From: Acidovorax sp. NB1
Lineage (GTDB): Bacteria > Pseudomonadota > Gammaproteobacteria > Burkholderiales > Burkholderiaceae_C
Assembly (NCBI RefSeq): GCF_005405905.1
Contig: NZ_BJHU01000057.1
Span: forward strand, 186,001 to 250,000
Direction: 5' to 3'
DNA: 64,000 nucleotides
Shown here: one piece after another, positions 14,996-24,547 of the stretch
Layout: each line of letters begins with the position of its first letter
Position numbering within the stretch: position 1 is the stretch's first letter
The notes under the pieces: generated by a model
Databases searched by the model: none
Told to the model about the DNA's origin: nothing
What the model saw: only the letters and a program-made list of their open reading frames with translations
Program-made: the position numbers and the translations under genes

Positions 14996-17900
14996 TCAAT
15001 GGGTGGCAGGTGGTGCGTCTGGTGTGGGTGGCACCGCTGGCGGATGCGCCGGGTGCCGCCCCCGCAACCGGCGCAGCATACGCCCGAACCACTGGCCCAG
15101 GTCGTCCACGCTGGTGAACACCGGCGGAATCACCAGCAGGCTCAGCAGCGTGGAGGTGATGAGCCCTCCGATCACCGCCACTGCCATCGGCGAGCGGAAG
15201 CTCGCATCCGCCGCGCCAAAGCCAATGGCGATGGGCAGCATGCCCGCGCCCATGGCCAGCGTGGTCATGATGATGGGCCGCGCACGCTTGTGGCAGGCGT
15301 CGATGAGTGCCTCGAAGCGCGTCATGCCATGCTCGCGCCGCGCCAGGATGGCGTACTCCACCAGCAGGATGGAGTTCTTGGTCGCAATGCCCATGAGCAT
15401 GATGAGCCCGATGAGCGAGGGCATAGAGAAGCTCTTCTGCGCCACCAGCAGCCCCACAAACGCGCCCCCCAGCGACAGCGGCAGCGCGGCCAGGATGGTG
15501 ACCGGGTGCAGGAAGTCCTTGAACAGCAGCACCAGCACGATGTAGATGCACAGCACGCCCGTGAGCATGGCCAGGCCGAAGCTCGCAAACAGCTCGCCCA
15601 TCATCTCGGCATCGCCGATGGTGATCTGGCGCACACCCGGCGGCAGGTTCTGGATGGAGGGCAGGGCCGCGACGGCCTTGGTCACATCGCCCAGGGGCTG
15701 GCCCGAGAGTTCGATCTCAAAGTTCACATTGCGCGCGCGGTCGTAGCGGTCCACCACGGCCGGGCCGCCGCTGAACTCCAGCGTGGCCACCTGGCCGAGC
15801 ATGACCGGGCCCTTGCTGCCCTGCACCGGCAGGCGCTCCAGCAGCGCGAGGTCCTTGCGCGCATCGTCCTGCAGCTTGACCACGATGGGCACCTGGCGCG
15901 AGGCCAGGTTGAGCTTGGGCAGCGAGACGTCGTAGTCGCCCACGGTGGCGATGCGCAAAGTCTCGGCAATGGCGCTGCTGGTCACGCCCAGGTCGGCGGC
16001 ACGCGCGAAGTCGGGGCGCACGGCGATCTCCGAACGGATCAGGCTCGCGGTCGAGGACACGCTGCCCAGGCCGGGAATGGTGCGCAAGTCCTTCTCGACC
16101 GCGAGCGCCGCCGTGGTCAGCGCCTGCGGGTCGTCGCCCGTGAGCACCAGCACGTATTTTTCGCCCGAGCCGCCCAGGCCCACCTTGCTGCGCACGCCGG
16201 GCAGGGTCTCCAGCGCGGCGCGGATCTGGTTCTCGATGCCCTGCTTGCGCGGGCGGTCGCCGCGCTCGGCCAGCAGGATGGTGAGCGTGGCCTTGCGCGT
16301 TTCGGCGTTGGAACTGCCCATGAACGGGTCGCCCCCGGCGGTGCCGCCGCCAATGGTGGTGTAGACGCTCTTCACATGGTCCACCCGGGCGATGCGCTCG
16401 CGCGCGTCCTCGGCCACGGCGCGGGTCTGCGACAGCGTGGCGCCGGGGGGCAGCTCCAGGTACACCTGGGTCTGCGAGTTGTCGTCCGGCGGGATGAAGC
16501 CCGTGGGCAGCAGCGGAATCAGCGCCAGCGAGCCGATGAAGAACGCCGCCGTGCCCAGGAAGGTGATCCAGCGGTGCTTGATGCACCAGGCCGCCCAGCG
16601 CAGGTAGGTCGTCATCCAGCGCGGGTCCTTGTGCTCGCCCACGATGGGCTTGAGGATGTACGCCGCCATCATGGGCGTGAGCAGGCGCGCCACCACCAGG
16701 CTGGCAAACACCGCGAGCGACGCCGTCCAGCCAAACTGCTTGAAGAACTTGCCCGCAATGCCGCTCATGAAGGCCGTGGGCAAAAACACGGCGATCAGCG
16801 TGAAGGTGGTGGCCACCACGGCCAGGCCAATTTCGTCGGCGGCTTCCATGGCCGCCTGGTAGGGCGTCTTGCCCATGCGCAGGTGGCGCACGATGTTCTC
16901 GACCTCCACGATGGCGTCGTCCACCAGGATGCCCACTACCAGCGACATGGCCAGCAGCGTGATCACGTTGATGGAAAAACCCAGCCAGTACATGCCGATG
17001 AACGCCGGGATCACCGACAGCGGCAGCGCCACGGCCGAGACGAACGTGGCGCGCCAGTCGCGCAGGAACAGCCACACCACCAGCACGGCCAGCAGCGCGC
17101 CTTCATACAGCAGGTGCATGGAGCCGTCGTACTCCTCCTGCACCGGCAACACGAAGTTGAAGGCCTCGGTGATGCTGAGGTCCGGGTGCTGGTCACGCAT
17201 CTCCTGCAGCGCCAGCTGCACGGCGGAGCCCACCTCGACCTCGCTCGCGCCCTTGCTGCGCGCCACCTCAAAGCCCACCACGGGCTTGCCGTTGAGCAAC
17301 GCCAGAGCGCGCGGCTCGGCAATGGTGTCGGACACCGTGGCCACCTGGTCCAATCGAACATGGCGGCCATCGGACAGCGCGAGCGTGAGGCCCGCCAGTT
17401 CCTGCGCCGACTGCACGGTGGCCAGCGTGCGCACGGGCTGCTCGCTGCCGCCCAGGTCGGTGCGGCCCCCGGCGCTTTCGGTCTGCACCTGGCGCAGCTG
17501 GCGCGACACATCGGCCGCAGTGGCGCCCAGGGCCTGCAGCTTGACCGGGTCCAGCGCCACATGCACCTCGCGCTGCACGCCGCCCACGCGGGTGACCGCA
17601 CCCACACCGCGCACGGTGAGCAGCTTCTTGGCCACGGCATCGTCCACAAACCACGACAGCGCCTCGTCGTCCATGCGGGTCGAGGCGATGGTGAACGCCA
17701 GCACGGGCTGGGCGGCCAGGTCCATCTTGGTCACGATGGGATCGCGCACATCGCCCGGCAGCTCGCCGCGCACACGCGCCACGGCCGAGCGCACATCATC
17801 GAGCGCCTCCTGCGTGGGCTTCTCCAGCCGGAACTCGGCGGTGATGGTGGCCCCACCATCCTGCACCTTGGTGTAGATGTGCTTGAGGCCCTGCAGCGTG

Positions 17901-18115
17901 GCAATGCTGTTCTCGACCTTGCGCGCCACGTCGTTTTCGAGCTGCGCAGGGGAGGCACCCGGCAGCGCCACGGTCACCGAGATCGTGGGCAGGTCGATGT
18001 CGGGAAAGTTCTGCACCTTCATCGCGTTGAAGGACAGCAGGCCGCCGAAGGTCAGCAGCACAAACAGCATCAGCGCCGGTATCGGGTTCTTGATGGACCA
18101 GGTGGATAGATTCAT
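14996..18115 (-). CDS. RND multidrug efflux permease (HAE1/AcrB-like)
   Basis: This 1039-residue inner-membrane proton/drug antiporter starts NLSTWSIKNPIPALMLFVLL. The two aspartates of the proton relay (LVDDAIVEVENI) lie at about residue 400 and the matching lysine region (ATKNSILLVE) at about 905. Large periplasmic loops follow helices 1 and 7. ATG 18115 has GAGGAG 7 bp upstream; a TTG 15 bp earlier is in frame but less likely. It follows the adaptor and outer-membrane factor genes in one TetR-headed operon and would form the tripartite pump with them. The substrate range is not predictable. Confidence 0.94.
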   Translation of the reverse strand: MNLSTWSIKNPIPALMLFVLLTFGGLLSFNAMKVQNFPDIDLPTISVTVALPGASPAQLENDVARKVENSIATLQGLKHIYTKVQDGGATITAEFRLEKPTQEALDDVRSAVARVRGELPGDVRDPIVTKMDLAAQPVLAFTIASTRMDDEALSWFVDDAVAKKLLTVRGVGAVTRVGGVQREVHVALDPVKLQALGATAADVSRQLRQVQTESAGGRTDLGGSEQPVRTLATVQSAQELAGLTLALSDGRHVRLDQVATVSDTIAEPRALALLNGKPVVGFEVARSKGASEVEVGSAVQLALQEMRDQHPDLSITEAFNFVLPVQEEYDGSMHLLYEGALLAVLVVWLFLRDWRATFVSAVALPLSVIPAFIGMYWLGFSINVITLLAMSLVVGILVDDAIVEVENIVRHLRMGKTPYQAAMEAADEIGLAVVATTFTLIAVFLPTAFMSGIAGKFFKQFGWTASLAVFASLVVARLLTPMMAAYILKPIVGEHKDPRWMTTYLRWAAWCIKHRWITFLGTAAFFIGSLALIPLLPTGFIPPDDNSQTQVYLELPPGATLSQTRAVAEDARERIARVDHVKSVYTTIGGGTAGGDPFMGSSNAETRKATLTILLAERGDRPRKQGIENQIRAALETLPGVRSKVGLGGSGEKYVLVLTGDDPQALTTAALAVEKDLRTIPGLGSVSSTASLIRSEIAVRPDFARAADLGVTSSAIAETLRIATVGDYDVSLPKLNLASRQVPIVVKLQDDARKDLALLERLPVQGSKGPVMLGQVATLEFSGGPAVVDRYDRARNVNFEIELSGQPLGDVTKAVAALPSIQNLPPGVRQITIGDAEMMGELFASFGLAMLTGVLCIYIVLVLLFKDFLHPVTILAALPLSLGGAFVGLLVAQKSFSMPSLIGLIMLMGIATKNSILLVEYAILARREHGMTRFEALIDACHKRARPIIMTTLAMGAGMLPIAIGFGAADASFRSPMAVAVIGGLITSTLLSLLVIPPVFTSVDDLGQWFGRMLRRLRGRHPAHPPAVPPTPDAPPATH

Positions 18116-18126
18116 CCTGATGCTCC

Positions 18127-19338
18127 TCAATTAGTAGCATTCAGCGCTTTACCATCGCGCGGTGAAGGCTGTTTTTGCTTTGAACTTTCGACTGCCGATG
18201 TCTGCACAGCCGCGCCTGGGGCTGCGGGGGCGGCAGCCACACGCACCAGATCGCCATCGTTGAGGAAGCCCGCGCCGCGCACGGCCACCGAGGCGTTGGC
18301 GTCCAGGCCGGTGAGCACTTCCACCCGGTCGGCCACGCGGCGGCCCGCCTGCACCTTGCGCTGCTGCACGCGCTGGTCGGCCCCCACCACAAACACATAC
18401 GAGAAGCCATCGCGCACCACCAGCGCCTCCTGCGGCACGGTGAGTGCATCGCTGGTGCCCAGCGCAAATTCGCCGCGCGCAAACATGCCCGCGCGGAAGT
18501 CGGCATTGGCGGGCAGGTCCACATACACCAGCGCATTGCGCGTCTGCGGGTCCACCGTGGGCGCAACCATGCGCACCGTGCCTTCGGCCGTGGCGCCGCT
18601 GGCCGCCGTCACGCTGACCTTGGCGCCCGGGGCGATGCGGCGCAGCTCGGTCGATGTGACTTCGGCACGCCACTCCAGGCGGCCTTTGCGCACCATGCGG
18701 AACAGCTCGGTGCCCGCGCCCACCACCGCGCCCACCGTGGCGGTGCGGGCCGAGATCACACCGCTGTCAGGCGCCACCACCTGGGTGTGCTTCAGGCGCA
18801 GCTGCTGTGCGTTCAGCGTGGCCTGGGCCGCTTCCACCCGCGCCTGGGCCGTCTTCTCGGCGGTGGTGAATTGCTGGATCTGCTGCTGGCTCAAGGCGCC
18901 CGTGGCCTGCAGCGAACGCGCGCGGTCGGCATTGGCCGCTGCCTCGGCCGCATTGGCCTGGGCTTCGAGCAGGCTCGCGCGCATCTGCGCCACATCGGCT
19001 TGCACGGTCTCGGCCGAGAAGGTGGCCAGCACCTGGCCCGCCTTGACCACGTCGCCCACGTTCACGCGCACATCGGTCAGGCGCAGGCCATTGCTCTCGG
19101 CGCCGATGCTGGCCTCTTGCCAGGCAGCCACATTGCCGTTGGCGGCCAGGCGCACCGGCACGGCGGTGCGCTGCGGCTGGGCCGTGCTCACCGTGAGCGC
19201 GGGGCGGGGCTGGCCCGCCTTGGGTTCATCGGCTGCGCGCGATGCGCCGGAGTACACCAGGGCGCCCCCCGTGGCCAGCACACAGGCGGCGATCACGGCA
19301 AAGGCGGTGGCAGAAAATTGAAAGCGTTGCTTTGGCAT
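18127..19338 (-). CDS. RND efflux periplasmic adaptor (membrane fusion protein)
   Basis: This 403-residue adaptor has an N-terminal membrane anchor or signal (FAVIAACVLATGGALVYSG). A lipoyl-like beta region is split by a coiled-coil hairpin (about 95-160, with repeated Ala/Gln heptads), then beta-barrel and membrane-proximal domains follow (VPQEALVVRDGFSYVFVVGAD). It links the permease to the outer-membrane factor. The last about 20 codons are encoded by a dispersed repeat copy (18130-18180): the tail SSKQKQPSPRDGKALNATN is unlike adaptor termini and AT-richer than the gene body. It lies 11 bp upstream of the permease start. Confidence 0.92.
   Translation of the reverse strand: MPKQRFQFSATAFAVIAACVLATGGALVYSGASRAADEPKAGQPRPALTVSTAQPQRTAVPVRLAANGNVAAWQEASIGAESNGLRLTDVRVNVGDVVKAGQVLATFSAETVQADVAQMRASLLEAQANAAEAAANADRARSLQATGALSQQQIQQFTTAEKTAQARVEAAQATLNAQQLRLKHTQVVAPDSGVISARTATVGAVVGAGTELFRMVRKGRLEWRAEVTSTELRRIAPGAKVSVTAASGATAEGTVRMVAPTVDPQTRNALVYVDLPANADFRAGMFARGEFALGTSDALTVPQEALVVRDGFSYVFVVGADQRVQQRKVQAGRRVADRVEVLTGLDANASVAVRGAGFLNDGDLVRVAAAPAAPGAAVQTSAVESSKQKQPSPRDGKALNATN
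18130..18180 (+). repeat. Dispersed repeat copy forming the 3' end of the adaptor gene
   Basis: On the plus strand the blocks run TAGTAGCATTCAGCGCTTT, then CGCGCGGTGAAGGC, then TTTTTG. This matches the intergenic copy at 47300-47350 (AGCGCTT, GCGCGGTGAGGCC, TTTTT). On the opposite strand it encodes the C-terminus of the adaptor. Confidence 0.75.
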
Positions 19339-19410
19339 GTTGTCTATCCGTTCATCCAGTCGGTGTCAGGAAAAGGAGGTCGGCGATCGGCCAGGCCTCC
19401 GGGGTTGTGT

Positions 19411-20847
19411 TCAGCGTGCAGCGGTGGCTGCCGCCGAGGGAGCGGCCGTGGCGACGGCCGTCTGCCCGTCCCATCCTCCGCCTGCGGCGCGGTACAGCGC
19501 AATCCAGGCGGCCTGGCGTTCGTGCTGCAGCGCGACCAGCGCGTTTTCGGCAGCGAGCGAGGTGCGCCGCGCATCCTCCAGCTCCACCAGGCTGGCCAGC
19601 CCGCCGCGCCAGCGGGCCTCGGTCGCGTCGAACGAAGCGCGGTAGCCCTCGGCCGCCGTGCGCGCGCTGGCGTTGCGCTCGGCCGTGCTCTGCAGCCGCA
19701 CCAGCGCCTGCTCGACCTCGCTCACGGCCTGGCGCACCTTGGCACGGTACAGCGACGCGGCCTCGTCATAGCGGGCCTGTGCGGCGTCGGTCAACGCGGC
19801 GCGTCGGCCACCGTCGAACAAGGGCACGCTCAGCGCCAGCGGGCCGATGGTCCAGGTGTTCAGGTCGGTCGTGACGCCATTGGCGCGCACCCAGGCACTG
19901 CCCACCGAGCCACTGAGCGACAGGCGCGGGTAGCGCTGCGCCTGCGCGCTGCCCACCTCGGCACTGGCGGCGGCCACTTCGCGCTCGGCGTTGTACACAT
20001 CAGGACGCTGGGCCAGCACCTGGGCAGGCAGCGCAGCAATCGCAAACAGCGTGTCGGGTGCCGCAGCCACGGGCGCGGCCAGGCGGGTGCGCAGGGTGGG
20101 CTCTTCCCAGCCCGTGAGCGCCACCAGGGTCTTCACGTCCACATCGCACAGCATGCGCTGCTGCGATGCGCGGGCCTGGGCCTCGGCCGCACTCGCACGT
20201 GCCAGGGCCGCCGTGGCGGGCGCCGTGAAGCCCGCACGTTCGCTCAGGCCGGACAGGCGCGAGGTCTCGCCCCGCGACTGCGCATCGCGCTCCGCCACCT
20301 GCAGTTGTGCGAGGCAGGTGCGCAGGCTGCTGGCCTGCAGTGCCACCTCGGCCGCCACGCTCACGCGCGCCTCGTGCCACAGCGCCTGCGCACCGGCCAG
20401 CCGCTCATCGGCGGCCGTTTTGGTGGCCCGGTTGGCCCCGAAAAGATCGATCTCCCAGCTCGCCTGCAGTCCGGCCTGGGTCGTGGTGGCCACACGCGCC
20501 AGTTGCTCGTTGAGGCCCCGGCTCGCGCTGGCCTGCGCATCGAGCGACGGCAGCAGCGCGGCGCGGCTGCTGACCTGCGTGGCGCGGGCCTGCGCCAGGC
20601 GTGCCTGGGCCTGCGCGATGCCGGGGCTCACGGCCTGGGCGGCGTCGATCAGCTCCACCAGCAGCGGGTCTTGCAGCTGGGTCCACCACCGGGCCATGTC
20701 GCCCAGCGAGCCCTGGTGTGGCAGGGGGGCCTGCCAGGCCACGGGCGGGGCTGCGGACACCTGGGCAGGCGGCGCGGTAGCCGCGCAGGCGCCCAGAACC
20801 AGGGGCAGGCAAGCGGCCCAGAGGGAGCGGGTGATGCTCAATGTCAT
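19411..20847 (-). CDS. Outer-membrane efflux lipoprotein (NodT/OprM-like)
   Basis: This 478-residue outer-membrane channel subunit has a lipoprotein signal with lipobox VLGAC (Cys21). Two OEP-type repeats are visible: long Ala/Gln/Arg-rich helical hairpins around 60-210 and 280-430, separated by PDTLFAIAALPAQVLAQRPDVYNAEREV, the typical hinge with RPDV. The start overlaps the TetR gene stop by ATGA, fixing it within the operon. It trimerises and docks to the adaptor to export substrates across the outer membrane. Confidence 0.93.
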   Translation of the reverse strand: MTLSITRSLWAACLPLVLGACAATAPPAQVSAAPPVAWQAPLPHQGSLGDMARWWTQLQDPLLVELIDAAQAVSPGIAQAQARLAQARATQVSSRAALLPSLDAQASASRGLNEQLARVATTTQAGLQASWEIDLFGANRATKTAADERLAGAQALWHEARVSVAAEVALQASSLRTCLAQLQVAERDAQSRGETSRLSGLSERAGFTAPATAALARASAAEAQARASQQRMLCDVDVKTLVALTGWEEPTLRTRLAAPVAAAPDTLFAIAALPAQVLAQRPDVYNAEREVAAASAEVGSAQAQRYPRLSLSGSVGSAWVRANGVTTDLNTWTIGPLALSVPLFDGGRRAALTDAAQARYDEAASLYRAKVRQAVSEVEQALVRLQSTAERNASARTAAEGYRASFDATEARWRGGLASLVELEDARRTSLAAENALVALQHERQAAWIALYRAAGGGWDGQTAVATAAPSAAATAAR

Positions 20848-21575
20848 GCGTTGGATTCCTTCTTGTGCGAAGTCCTGGAAGCGCGGCGCACAGGCCCTTG
20901 TGTGGCCTGCCGCCGGATGATTTCTCCGTGCACCATGCTCAATGCGTAGCCGGTGAGCCGCTCGACCCACTGGTCCACCGCCCCCGCTGTCGCGAGCTGG
21001 GGCGCAATGGCCTGCAGGGGGTCGCGCTGTGTCCACAGCTGCATGATCAAACCTGCCAGGGAGAAGGCGAGGCGGTGCATATCGTCGTCCACCACCGAGA
21101 CACCCATGTGTCGGCACAGGACCTGGATGAGTGCCATGTGGGGGGCACGGCACTCGCGTTCGATGAGTTCGGGCCAGACATGGGTAGGGTCCAGCAGCTC
21201 GCGCACATGCAGGCGCAGCGATTGCGTCACCAGGTCATCGTGCTTGAGGGGCTCCAGGAAACCCGCGAAGTAGTGGCGCAGCGCGCCCGCCAGGTCCAGG
21301 GCCGGGTCGGCAAACACCGGGATCAGGTCGCTGCCGCTGCCAAAGGGCTCGTAGAAGGTGGCGGTGTAGAGCTGCGCCTTGTCGCCAAAGTGGTAGGCAA
21401 TGGCCGCCACATTGGTGCCCGCCGCCTGGGCGATGGCGCGCACGGAAGTCTGGGCAAAGCCCTTTTCAGAAAAGAGCTGCAGCGCGGCCTGCAGCAGGCG
21501 TGCGCGCGTGTCTTCGCCGTCGCTGCGGGCCGTGCGCTGGGAGGCAGGAATGATGGAATGGGCACCGGAACTCAT
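20844..21575 (-). CDS. TetR-family repressor with CecR/DUF1956-like C-terminus
   Basis: This 243-residue regulator has an N-terminal helix-turn-helix (ARLLQAALQLFSEKGFAQTSVRAIAQAAGTNVAAIAYHFGDKAQLYTA in outline, about 24-70), with the YHFGDK recognition end typical of TetR. The C-terminal domain (AGALRHYFAGFLEPL, HVREL..PTHVWPELIERECR) resembles the CecR/DUF1956 group, which controls efflux genes. It is first in the operon with the outer-membrane factor, adaptor and permease. A near-perfect palindrome 22 bp upstream of its start is the likely operator, so it should repress itself and the pump. Confidence 0.92.
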   Translation of the reverse strand: MSSGAHSIIPASQRTARSDGEDTRARLLQAALQLFSEKGFAQTSVRAIAQAAGTNVAAIAYHFGDKAQLYTATFYEPFGSGSDLIPVFADPALDLAGALRHYFAGFLEPLKHDDLVTQSLRLHVRELLDPTHVWPELIERECRAPHMALIQVLCRHMGVSVVDDDMHRLAFSLAGLIMQLWTQRDPLQAIAPQLATAGAVDQWVERLTGYALSMVHGEIIRRQATQGPVRRASRTSHKKESNA

Positions 21576-21596
21576 GGCCCCGGATTAAACCACCAC

Positions 21597-21618
21597 AATT
21601 CAAACAGTTGTTTGAATT
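21597..21618. promoter_or_regulatory. Probable TetR operator of the efflux operon
   Basis: Perfect 10-bp arms AATTCAAACA and TGTTTGAATT flank a GT centre. Size and symmetry are those of TetR-family operators. It lies between the repressor start and the glnE end, in an otherwise AT-rich 117-bp gap, where binding would block transcription of the operon. Confidence 0.75.
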
Positions 21619-21692
21619 AATGAATTTTTCATGAAGCGGTGCTGCGCCAAGATGCAACCATTTGTCACCGCCAAGCGGCTGTTCAAAGGGCG

Positions 21693-24449
21693 CTACGCCC
21701 CCGCGCCAAACACGGCCCGCCACAGAGCCAGCACCGCGTCGCGCTCGGCCTGCAGCGCGGGCGGGGTCACCTGGGTGGGGGCTTCGTCCAGCCGCGCCAC
21801 ATGCTGCACCCGGCGCAGTTCGCGGTAGGCGTCGGCGGCCGCCACGCCCACACCGGCGGGCAGCAGCCCCACTTGCTCGGCACGCTGCAGCAGCGCAATG
21901 TTGCCCACGTTGCCGCGCAGTTCGGGGTGGGCTGCCGACTGCGACAGCACCAGGTACTGCACGGCGAACTCAGCGTCCACCATGCCACCCGGGCTGTGTT
22001 TCACATCGAAGCGCCCGGCAGGCGTGGGGTGGGCCGAGCGCACCCGCTCGCGCATGGTGACGATCTCGCCCTGCAAGGCCAGCGGATCGCGGGACGAGGT
22101 GATCACGGCTTCGCGCACGGCGTCAAAACGTGCCTGCAAGGCATCGCTGCCCATCACAAAACGCGCCCGTGTCATGGCCTGGTGTTCCCAGGTCCAGGCG
22201 GTGTTGCTGCCGCGCTGCTGCTGGTAGTTGGCGTAGGCCTCGAAGCTGGTCACCAGCAGGCCGGAGTTTCCGTTGGGCCGCAGGGCCGTGTCGATCTCGT
22301 ACAGGTCACCCTCACCGGTCTTGACAGTGAGCCAGTTGATGAGCTTGCGCACAAAGGCCGCATACACCTCGGGCGCGCGCTCGTCGTCGTCGTCGAACAC
22401 AAACACGATGTCGAGATCGCTGCCATAGCCCAGCTCCTTGCCGCCCAGCTTGCCGTAGCCAATGATGGCGAACTGGGGTTCGTCGCGGTGGCGGTTCTTG
22501 AGTCGGCTCCAGCACCACTGGCTGGTGATGCGCAGCACGCTGTCGGCCAGGGCGCTGAGGTCGTCGGCCACCTGCTCGACGGTGATGCGGCGCTCCACAT
22601 CGCGCGCCAGGGTGCGGAAGGTTTCGGCGTGCTGCGCACGGCGCAGCAGGTTGAGCAGGGTCTCGTCGTCGTCTTCGCCGGTGGACCGCAGCGAGGCAAG
22701 GCGCATGCCCAGCTCGCGCTCGAAGTCGGCCACCACAAAACGCTCGGACAGCAGGTGGTCGCCCACCAGTTCGTCGATCACGCCGGGGTGCTGCAGCAGG
22801 TAGCGTGCGGGCCACTTGGCCGCGCCCAGCAGGTGCAGCAGCTGTTCGTGCACCGAGGGGCGCTCCAGCAGCAGGGCCAGGTAGCTCTCGCGGCGCAGCA
22901 AGGGTTCGAGCCAGTTGACCAGCCGCACGGAGGCTTCTTCGGTCACGCGGCCTTCTTTCAGCCACTGCGCGGTGCGCTGCACCAGGCGGAACAGGCGCGC
23001 GCGCGCCTCGTCGCGCAGGCCTTCCACACGCGGATGGCTGCGCCATTCGGCCACGCGCTCGCGAAAGCCGCCAGACAGTTGCTCCAGCAGGGCCTCCAGC
23101 TCGGGCGGTGGGGGCGCGGCGGCACGGGGGCCACCACAGCCACCGCCGTTGCACTGTTTTTTGCCCGCGCCACCCAGCAGGGTGTCGAACTCCTGCGCCA
23201 CCAGCTCGCGGTGGGCGTCCAGCTCGTGCAAGAACGCACAGCAATCCTTGAAGCCCAGGGTCTGGGCGATCCAGGCCAGGTCGTCGTCGCGCGTAGGCAG
23301 CACATGGGTCTGCTGGTCGTCCAGGTACTGGATACGGTGCTCCACCCGGCGCAGGAACACATAGGCCTGCGCCAGCGCGTCGGCCGTTGCCTGGGGCATG
23401 AGGCCCGCATGGGCCAGCCGCTGCAAGGCATCGAGCGTGGGGCGGCGGCGCAGCTCGGGGAACTGCCCGCCGCGCACCACCTGCAACAGCTGCACGGTGA
23501 ATTCGATCTCGCGGATGCCGCCGCGCGAGAGCTTCACGTCGTTGGCGCGCTCCGGGTGGCCCGCGCTGCGCTTGGCCGCGTGGTCGCGGATCTGGCTGTG
23601 CAGGGAGCGCAGCGCATCGAACACGCTGTAGTCCAGGTAGCGGCGGAACACAAAAGGCAGCACCACCCCGCGCAGCGCCTGCACCTCGGGGCGGCCAATG
23701 CAGTCGCGCGGGGCCACCACCCGGCTCTTGAGCCAGGCAAACCGCTCCCATTCGCGGCCCTGGATCTGCAGGTATTCCTCCAGCGCCGCCAGGGACACCG
23801 AGGCCGGGCCCGAGTTGCCATTGGGCCGCAGCGCCAGGTCCACGCGGAACACAAAACCATGTTCGGTGGTGTCGCCCACCAGGCTGTAGATGGCCTTGAC
23901 GGCGCGCGCAAAGTATTCGTGGTTGGAGATACGGCCCCGGCCATCCGGCATGCCCGCCGTTTCGCCGTCGTGCTCATAGACATAGATCAGATCAATGTCG
24001 CTGGACACATTCAGCTCGCGGGCGCCGAACTTGCCCATGCCGATGATCCAGAGCTGCACGGGCTGCCCGTCGGGCCCACAGGGCGCGCCATGGCGCTCGT
24101 CGAGTTCGCGGCGCGCCTGGGCGCAGGCGCGGTCCAGGGCCAGTTCGGCCAGCTCGGTCACGGCCCGGGTGATGTCGGCCAGCGGGGCCTGGGCTTCGCA
24201 GTCGAGCTGGATGAGACGCTCCATGACCAGCTGGCGCAGCATGCGCAGGGCGGTGCCGGTGTCGCAGCCCCGCGCGCGCAGCGCGTCGTACGCCTGCTCC
24301 ATGGTGACCAGCACCGGGTTACCGGGCGGCAACAGGCCCAGGTCGCCTGCGTAGCGGCGGTGCAGGCGCTGGTAGAAGCGCGAGTGTTCTGCCAGCGGCC
24401 CCGCAGGGAAAGGCTGGCTGCAACGGGGGTCAGAGGACGGTGCGTTCAT
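21693..24449 (-). CDS. glnE: Bifunctional glutamine synthetase adenylyltransferase/deadenylase
   Basis: This 918-residue enzyme attaches AMP to and removes it from glutamine synthetase in response to PII proteins. Two nucleotidyltransferase domains are visible: GMGKFGARELNVSSDIDLIYVYE (137-159, deadenylylase half) and GYGKLGGKELGYGSDLDIVFVF (about 661-682, adenylylase half), each with the D-x-D metal pair. Each is followed by a glutamate-rich PII-uridylyltransferase-like helical region. The linker near residue 430 holds an unusual Cys/Gly/Pro-rich stretch (KKQCNGGGCGG). The start ATG 24449 is divergent from yhdP over 98 bp. Length is within the family range. Confidence 0.96.
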   Translation of the reverse strand: MNAPSSDPRCSQPFPAGPLAEHSRFYQRLHRRYAGDLGLLPPGNPVLVTMEQAYDALRARGCDTGTALRMLRQLVMERLIQLDCEAQAPLADITRAVTELAELALDRACAQARRELDERHGAPCGPDGQPVQLWIIGMGKFGARELNVSSDIDLIYVYEHDGETAGMPDGRGRISNHEYFARAVKAIYSLVGDTTEHGFVFRVDLALRPNGNSGPASVSLAALEEYLQIQGREWERFAWLKSRVVAPRDCIGRPEVQALRGVVLPFVFRRYLDYSVFDALRSLHSQIRDHAAKRSAGHPERANDVKLSRGGIREIEFTVQLLQVVRGGQFPELRRRPTLDALQRLAHAGLMPQATADALAQAYVFLRRVEHRIQYLDDQQTHVLPTRDDDLAWIAQTLGFKDCCAFLHELDAHRELVAQEFDTLLGGAGKKQCNGGGCGGPRAAAPPPPELEALLEQLSGGFRERVAEWRSHPRVEGLRDEARARLFRLVQRTAQWLKEGRVTEEASVRLVNWLEPLLRRESYLALLLERPSVHEQLLHLLGAAKWPARYLLQHPGVIDELVGDHLLSERFVVADFERELGMRLASLRSTGEDDDETLLNLLRRAQHAETFRTLARDVERRITVEQVADDLSALADSVLRITSQWCWSRLKNRHRDEPQFAIIGYGKLGGKELGYGSDLDIVFVFDDDDERAPEVYAAFVRKLINWLTVKTGEGDLYEIDTALRPNGNSGLLVTSFEAYANYQQQRGSNTAWTWEHQAMTRARFVMGSDALQARFDAVREAVITSSRDPLALQGEIVTMRERVRSAHPTPAGRFDVKHSPGGMVDAEFAVQYLVLSQSAAHPELRGNVGNIALLQRAEQVGLLPAGVGVAAADAYRELRRVQHVARLDEAPTQVTPPALQAERDAVLALWRAVFGAGA

Positions 24450-24547
24450 GGCGGGTAAGGCACGGGAAGCCCGAAGCTGCGTACTGAGTTTGTAGTGAAC
24501 CCACGCGAGGCCCGCGGGTCATAATTCCTGCCACATTCAATCCCACC

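Noticed and set aside
14855-18109. Very long plus-strand open frame (over 1000 codons) opposite the RND permease gene
   Set aside because: It mirrors the permease codons in antisense, is rich in His/Gln/Arg/Gly with no motif, and is a typical shadow frame of high-GC DNA.
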